Part shown: one piece after another, positions 31,473-35,737 of the stretch
How positions within the stretch are numbered: position 1 is the stretch's first letter
Layout of the letters: each line of letters starts with the position of its first letter
Position numbers and translations under genes: made by a program
Source: JASMTM01 sp046483075
GTDB taxonomy: Bacteria > Thermotogota > Thermotogae > Petrotogales > Kosmotogaceae
Length of the DNA: 35,737 nt
Assembly (NCBI GenBank): GCA_046483075.1
Contig: JAWODV010000082.1
Location: forward strand, 1-35,737
Reading direction: 5' to 3'
Notes under the pieces: generated by a model
What the model was told of the DNA's origin: nothing
Databases searched by the model: none
What the model saw: only the letters and a program-made list of their open reading frames with translations

Positions 31473-32747
31473 TTATCTCTTGAATACAATTTCAAAACAG
31501 TTTTTCCCGTTATTGTGTTTATATTCAAGTTGAGCTTCATGAAGATTTACAACAGTTTTTATAACCCTTAGTCCCAAACCAAAACCTTTTGATGATAAAT
31601 TCTTTATATCCCTGGGCTTTTCATCTATATTAATCTTATCTCCTGCATTAATAACCTCAATATGAGCATGTTCACCTTTTTTATAAAGTTTTACTTCTAT
31701 TTTGTCGGTTTGTGAATACTTTGCAGCATTATCAAGCAAATTGATTATTACACGTTCTACCATATATGCGATACCATTTATGTTTATTCCTGGTGAGATA
31801 TCAAGTTCAAAATCTTTTTCTGGATACAGTGCCATTATCTTTTCTATTACTTCGAGCAACAATCCTGATAAATCGAATGCTTCAAATTTCTTAGGAAGAG
31901 AGTTTTCAACATTAGCCAACAACAAGAAATCCTCTGACATATGAATGAGGTCATCGATTTCATCCAGCATACCTTTTATTGAATTTTTCACATCTTCAGA
32001 AATATTCTTTTGTTGTAAAAGCTGCAAACTGGTTCTAATAATCGAAAGAGGGGTTCTTAACTCATGTGCTATTTTTGATGACATTTGTTTTGTCTCTTTT
32101 ATCAACTTCTCAATTCTTTCCAGCGCTTTATTTATTTCTTGCTGGAGTTTTACTACCTCCTCACCGGAATGATTAACCTTAACACGTGCATCACTAAGTT
32201 CAGTTCTGCTTATTTTTTCTAATTGATTACCAACATCCTCAATAGGTTTTAGAAGTTTTTTTGTAAAAAAAGACCCAAATATGCTGATTATTGCCAACGC
32301 GGCTCCGGAAGAAGTTAATAAAAGAAAAAGAATATTGTTTAGCGAAGCGTGAGTCTTTTCAAGCTGGTAAAACGAAACAAATCTAAGAAGACTATCATTA
32401 TCTTTTTCAAAGGTTATTTTGTATCTGTATTTATCAATTGTTCCTTCTCCTTCGTTAAGAATATCCTTAAACACAGAGGGATTAATCCTGAATGAAGCTA
32501 TTGTTTTGTTATTTTCGTATATTGCAAAACCCAAATTTTCGTCTCCAACCAGGCTTAGTAAAGTATTTTCATTTTTTTCAGAATATGCATAGGTCTTAAC
32601 AATATCATTGTGGAATGTGAGTAAAATATTATCAATTCTGCGAAATTCCAGCGTTCTAAAAATAAAAAACAGAAAAAGGCTTAATCCAATTATTACTGGC
32701 CCATATGTACACAAATAAAGAAGTGTGATCTTACTTCTTACTTTCAT
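31473..32747 (-). CDS. Sensor histidine kinase (HAMP, two membrane segments)
   Basis: Membrane kinase of 424 residues that phosphorylates the regulator encoded just upstream. Membrane helices lie at about 6-28 and 137-160, bounding an extracytoplasmic sensor of about 110 residues with no recognised domain. A HAMP linker follows (LLKPIEDVGNQLEKISR). The H-box is SSKIAHELRTPLSIIRTSLQ, the N-box VIINLLDNAAKYS and the G-box SSKGFGLGLRVI. I place the start at ATG 32747, inside the regulator's 3' end (17-base overlap) after AAAAGGTG; the ATG at 32765 has no ribosome site. Confidence 0.9.
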   Translation of the reverse strand: MKVRSKITLLYLCTYGPVIIGLSLFLFFIFRTLEFRRIDNILLTFHNDIVKTYAYSEKNENTLLSLVGDENLGFAIYENNKTIASFRINPSVFKDILNEGEGTIDKYRYKITFEKDNDSLLRFVSFYQLEKTHASLNNILFLLLTSSGAALAIISIFGSFFTKKLLKPIEDVGNQLEKISRTELSDARVKVNHSGEEVVKLQQEINKALERIEKLIKETKQMSSKIAHELRTPLSIIRTSLQLLQQKNISEDVKNSIKGMLDEIDDLIHMSEDFLLLANVENSLPKKFEAFDLSGLLLEVIEKIMALYPEKDFELDISPGININGIAYMVERVIINLLDNAAKYSQTDKIEVKLYKKGEHAHIEVINAGDKINIDEKPRDIKNLSSKGFGLGLRVIKTVVNLHEAQLEYKHNNGKNCFEIVFKR

Positions 32748-33429
32748 CCTGCACCTTTTCGTCATTCAGTCTATAACCTTTGCCCTGCACTGTTTCCAAA
32801 CAATCATCCATCTTACAAGGTTCCAGCTTTTTTCGTAAATAACGTATATAAACATCCACTATATTGCTTTTAGGCTCATTACCAATCCCCCATAATTTGT
32901 CAATAATTTCTTCTCTTGTAAAAACTGTTCCAGGGTTTTTCATAAAGAGCTCAAGTATCAGGTATTCCTTTTTACTCAATTCTATAATTTTATCACCACA
33001 AAAAGCCTTTTGACTTTTAGTATTAATGTGCAAACTACCACAATAAATATTTAATCCCCTTTTTAGTTGATTTCTTCTAATTAGCGCTTCAACACGGGCA
33101 TAAAGTTCTCTTAAATCAAAGGGTTTTGAAAGATAATCATCTGCTCCAAGATTGAATCCTTCTATTTTATTTTCAACTTCTCCTAAAGCAGTTAAAAGAA
33201 TAACCGGGACCTCAGACTGCATTTCTTTCCTGAGAAAATCACAGATTTCAAATCCATTCATTCCTGGAAGAAGTATATCCAATATTATGCAATCATAATT
33301 GTAGGAAAGGGCAAGATCAAGACCTTCTTCTCCATCCAAAGCCATGTCCACAGAGTAGTCATTCTCTTCTAAAAACTGAACGATATTTTTTGCAAGTTTT
33401 TCCTCATCTTCTATGAGGAGTATTTTCAT
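32731..33429 (-). CDS. OmpR-family response regulator
   Basis: DNA-binding regulator of 232 residues. The receiver domain (about 1-115) has the acidic pair in LLIEDEEKL, phospho-acceptor Asp51 in CIILDILLPGMNG, and the Lys in DYLSKPFD. The C-terminal winged helix carries LSKKEYLILELFMKNPGTVF, then IVDVYIRYLRKKLEP and GKGYRL. ATG 33429 has AAGGA eleven bases upstream; GTG 33438 is an alternative. It lies 31 bases after the PGKPDEP protein gene on the same strand and overlaps the kinase gene, so the three are probably one transcript. Confidence 0.92.
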   Translation of the reverse strand: MKILLIEDEEKLAKNIVQFLEENDYSVDMALDGEEGLDLALSYNYDCIILDILLPGMNGFEICDFLRKEMQSEVPVILLTALGEVENKIEGFNLGADDYLSKPFDLRELYARVEALIRRNQLKRGLNIYCGSLHINTKSQKAFCGDKIIELSKKEYLILELFMKNPGTVFTREEIIDKLWGIGNEPKSNIVDVYIRYLRKKLEPCKMDDCLETVQGKGYRLNDEKVQDESKK

Positions 33430-33460
33430 AAAACTCACATTCCTTTAATTTTTCAATTTT

Positions 33461-34168
33461 TTATGGAACATTATCAGGTTTTCCAGGCTTACCCGGTTCA
33501 TCTGGTTTCCCGGGTTCATCAGGCTTACCTGGATCATCTGGTTTACCCGGTTCATCTGGTTTCCCGGGTTCATCAGGCTTGTTATCCAGTCCTGGTGGCA
33601 CAAAAGGTTTTTCTCCATGTTCTTCTTCTTCTTTTCTAATACTTTGTACCTTTTTACTTACCAATTTCAATGCTTCATCGTTCTTTGAAATTCTTATCGT
33701 AGAGGCAAACATCGCACTCACTGAAAAAACATCTGTTTCTGTTATTACATTCCAGACTTGGATCTCTTCGTCCTGTTCTAAAAATATTCCAAATATCTCT
33801 TCTTTACTCTGAAGCCTTATAAGAGAATACGCATCAAGTAAAGAAATTTTTATTTCAGAAAAATCAAAATTAGTAGTTATATCTGTTGTCGAAAATTCAT
33901 CAAAATCCTCATCAGCAGCAATTACAGTTGTGGGTGTAATAAATAAAATTATATTTTGTTCATGAAAATAAGAAACTGCCAGAAGTGTTTCTTCTGACAG
34001 TTCCTGTATTTTTTCAATTATTTCAAATGAAAGTCCTTGTGATTTTTCGCCTTCACTATCAGTAAGTGATTTTAGTAACTCCTCTTCAGTACTAATAATA
34101 GATATTTGTGAAATTCCATTTATTGATAAAAGCAAAACAATTACCAATAAAAGATTAAGTCTTTTCAT
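33461..34168 (-). CDS. Secreted protein with PGKPDEP repeat tail
   Basis: Exported protein of 235 residues, no recognised function. Signal peptide about 1-21 (MKRLNLLLVIVLLLSINGIS). The middle (about 22-185) is acidic; its last part, SLLDAYSLIRLQSKEEIFG followed by EEIQVWNVITETDVFSV, faintly resembles PepSY-type domains. The tail is a hexapeptide repeat, mostly PGKPDE (about 195-235), extended and probably rigid or cell-wall spanning. It precedes a response regulator and kinase, and follows the DUF4382 protein gene, all on one strand. Small secreted proteins next to such a pair are often signal modulators; this is inference. Confidence 0.75.
   Translation of the reverse strand: MKRLNLLLVIVLLLSINGISQISIISTEEELLKSLTDSEGEKSQGLSFEIIEKIQELSEETLLAVSYFHEQNIILFITPTTVIAADEDFDEFSTTDITTNFDFSEIKISLLDAYSLIRLQSKEEIFGIFLEQDEEIQVWNVITETDVFSVSAMFASTIRISKNDEALKLVSKKVQSIRKEEEEHGEKPFVPPGLDNKPDEPGKPDEPGKPDDPGKPDEPGKPDEPGKPGKPDNVP
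33486..33575. repeat. Five 18-base tandem repeats coding PGKPDE
   Basis: Five successive units of 18 bases, such as GGCTTACCCGGTTCATCT and GGTTTCCCGGGTTCATCA, differ by a few bases. The units two and five are identical. Each encodes one hexapeptide of the secreted protein tail, so unit gain or loss keeps the frame. Confidence 0.85.
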
Positions 34169-34217
34169 AACTTCAGTCTACCAAATATCAAAATATTAAT
34201 ACTCTTTTCTAAAGACA

Positions 34218-35737
34218 TTAATCGATCACTATTGTTCCAAGATCAACATCGCCATCTTCTACTTCTATTTCTTCTGGATGTGTGTAAAACGCTTCACTTT
34301 TGAGTGGATCAAAACTTTCTTCTGTGTAGTTATCATATATTTGCAATGTGTATTCTCCCGGCTCTACCTTGCAGAATCGGAATTCTCCCTGTTCCCATTT
34401 TGGGTTCTCTTTGTGGGTGAAGGTTGTAAGTACCTTCGTTGAATCTTCAGTATCCTCTGGTAACAGTGCCACCAGATAGGGACTCGCTTCCATGGTAGGA
34501 GTTGCCACTCCTGTTATGTCATATAATTCTCCATGTCTCACCCCTATTGTTGGTGTCATTATTATTTGAGTCTCTTTGTTACCTTTTCCTTTATCTTCAG
34601 GTGGCCACTGTCCGTTTACCTTCAACGATTTGGATAAGTCAAAATCCAGCATCAGGGTTGTTCCTTGCTCATTATCAAATTCTATATCAAGGTTACTTAT
34701 CTTCAACGATCCGGATGCTACCTTTACTTCATATATTTCGTCTTCCATTGTGGTTAGTGTTGCATCACTTATCTCCATTCTTAACTGGGTGTAAGTCGCT
34801 GTTCCTTCCACTGTCCCAAGACTTATTTCCTCTCCTATAAGGGTCATGAGGTCAACTGTGGTGGGGTCATATGTTATCTCAACAGGTGATGCTGCCCCTC
34901 CATATAACGATATGCTGTCTATGGTTACTTCCACACTCTTTACATCTTCCAGTGGGAGTACTGCATCTGTCATGTATACGTTTAGTTTGCCTGTTTCTTC
35001 CTCTTCTTCCTCTTCTTCTTTAACCACCATCGTTCCGAGATCAACATCGCTGTTTTCTACCACTATATCCTCGGGGTATGTATATAACGGAGTACTGGTA
35101 AGTGTATCAAATCCTTCTTCTGTGTAGTTATCATATATTTGCAGTGTGTATTCTCCCGGCTCTACCTTGCAGAATCTGAACTCTCCCTGTTCCCAAACCG
35201 GGTTCTCTTTGTGGGTGAAGGTTGTGAGAACATTTGTAGCATCTTCAGGAATTAACGCCACCAGATAGGGACTCGCTTCCATGGTCGGTGTTGCCACTCC
35301 TGTTACATCATATAATCTTCCGTATCTCACTCCTATGTATGGTGTCATTATTATCTGTGGTTCTATCGGGTTGTCTTTCGGTGGCCATGGTCCTGTTACT
35401 ATGAGTGATTTGGATAGATCAAAATCCAGCATCAGGGTTGTTTCTTCTCCTTCTTTAAATTCTATATCAAGGTTACCTATCTTCAACGATCCTGAGGCTA
35501 CCTTTACTTCAAATACCTCGTCTTCTATTGTGGTTAAGGTGGCATCGCTTATCTCCATTCTTAACTGGGTGTAAGTCGCTGTTCCTTCCACTGTCCCAAG
35601 ACTTATTTCCTCTCCTATAAGGGTCATGAGGTCAACTGTGGTGGGCTCATCTGTTATCTCAACAGGTGATGCTGCCCCTCCATATAACGATATGCTGTCT
35701 ATGGTTACTTCCACACTCTTTACATCTTCCAGGGGTA
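34218..35737 (-). CDS. Tandem DUF4382 surface protein, 5' end outside window
   Basis: Partial protein, at least 506 residues, cut by the right window edge; the GTG at 35714 is internal. It contains two copies of one unit. Each unit starts with a DUF4382-type domain (YMTDAVLPLEDVKSVEVTID, then TATYTQLRMEISDATLTT, then TLMLDFDLSKSL and IIMTPxIGVR) and ends with a beta-sandwich-like module (ATPTMEASPYLVALxPED, then GEFRFCKVEPGEYTLQIYD). The units are joined by VVKEEEEEEEETGKLNV. DUF4382 proteins are usually lipoproteins or surface proteins; their role is unknown. The gene ends 50 bases before the PGKPDEP protein gene and probably heads that operon. Confidence 0.8.
   Translation of the reverse strand, partial: PLEDVKSVEVTIDSISLYGGAASPVEITDEPTTVDLMTLIGEEISLGTVEGTATYTQLRMEISDATLTTIEDEVFEVKVASGSLKIGNLDIEFKEGEETTLMLDFDLSKSLIVTGPWPPKDNPIEPQIIMTPYIGVRYGRLYDVTGVATPTMEASPYLVALIPEDATNVLTTFTHKENPVWEQGEFRFCKVEPGEYTLQIYDNYTEEGFDTLTSTPLYTYPEDIVVENSDVDLGTMVVKEEEEEEEETGKLNVYMTDAVLPLEDVKSVEVTIDSISLYGGAASPVEITYDPTTVDLMTLIGEEISLGTVEGTATYTQLRMEISDATLTTMEDEIYEVKVASGSLKISNLDIEFDNEQGTTLMLDFDLSKSLKVNGQWPPEDKGKGNKETQIIMTPTIGVRHGELYDITGVATPTMEASPYLVALLPEDTEDSTKVLTTFTHKENPKWEQGEFRFCKVEPGEYTLQIYDNYTEESFDPLKSEAFYTHPEEIEVEDGDVDLGTIVID
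34740..35737. repeat. Near-identical 780-base tandem duplication
   Basis: 34767-34953 and 35547-35733 are offset by exactly 780 bases and differ at very few positions, including a 94-base stretch without any difference. Further into the unit the copies differ more and the offset rises to 798 through in-frame 9-base indels. The second copy continues past the window. Confidence 0.85.

Noticed and set aside
33486..33575. CRISPR or intergenic repeat
   Set aside because: The 18-base units are in frame and code for the PGKPDE tail of a secreted protein.
34502..35574. Long plus-strand open frames opposite the DUF4382 gene
   Set aside because: They are antisense shadows that occur twice because the gene is duplicated; they lack ribosome sites and protein-like composition.

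Overview
The window looks like chromosomal DNA of a Thermotogota bacterium (Kosmotoga/Mesotoga/Petrotoga-like). This is an inference from AT-rich DNA, tightly packed operons whose genes carry strong AGGAGG-type ribosome sites, an Opp-type ABC transporter for oligosaccharides clustered with GH1 and GH130 enzymes, and many secreted proteins with simple signal peptides. I see no rRNA, tRNA, CRISPR array or transposase. Two intergenic stretches (about 1.3-2.2 kb and 6.9-7.3 kb) are unlike the rest: they are mosaics of short repeated modules and decayed coding pieces.

Left part, 1-10.3 kb: the 3' part of dihydrolipoamide dehydrogenase; a repeat-filled gap; a GNAT acetyltransferase; an iron alcohol dehydrogenase; a perR-katA-DUF454 oxidative-stress operon with a PerR box over its promoter; a second repeat gap; a HAD phosphatase-like gene overlapping an ABC-2 exporter pair; and a DJ-1/PfpI protein.

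Middle part, 10.3-20.9 kb: a secreted protein with two chagasin-like (I42) inhibitor domains; an HsmA-like membrane protein with an alpha/beta hydrolase; an OsmF/YehY/YehW-type osmoprotectant importer lacking its ATPase gene; a Gfo/Idh/MocA oxidoreductase; a small secreted beta-rich protein with a palindrome in its promoter; MntP; a C_GCAxxG_C_C protein; MgtC; and an M24-fold protein that lacks most metal ligands.

Right part, 20.9-35.7 kb: an eight-gene minus-strand carbohydrate operon (solute-binding protein, OppB, OppC, OppD, OppF, archaeal-type GH1, LacI regulator, GH130 phosphorylase). It has a perfect operator-like palindrome between -35 and -10 of its promoter and an internal terminator after the binding-protein gene. 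Then come a YbdG-type mechanosensitive channel and a minus-strand cluster of a tandem DUF4382 surface protein (cut by the window end), a secreted protein ending in PGKPDEP repeats, an OmpR-type regulator and a sensor kinase.

The least explained signals are the double-hairpin element, present in three copies whose arms change sequence but keep pairing; the surface-protein/two-component cluster with a near-identical duplication of about 780 bp; and the GH1/GH130/Opp locus with its self-contained regulator.
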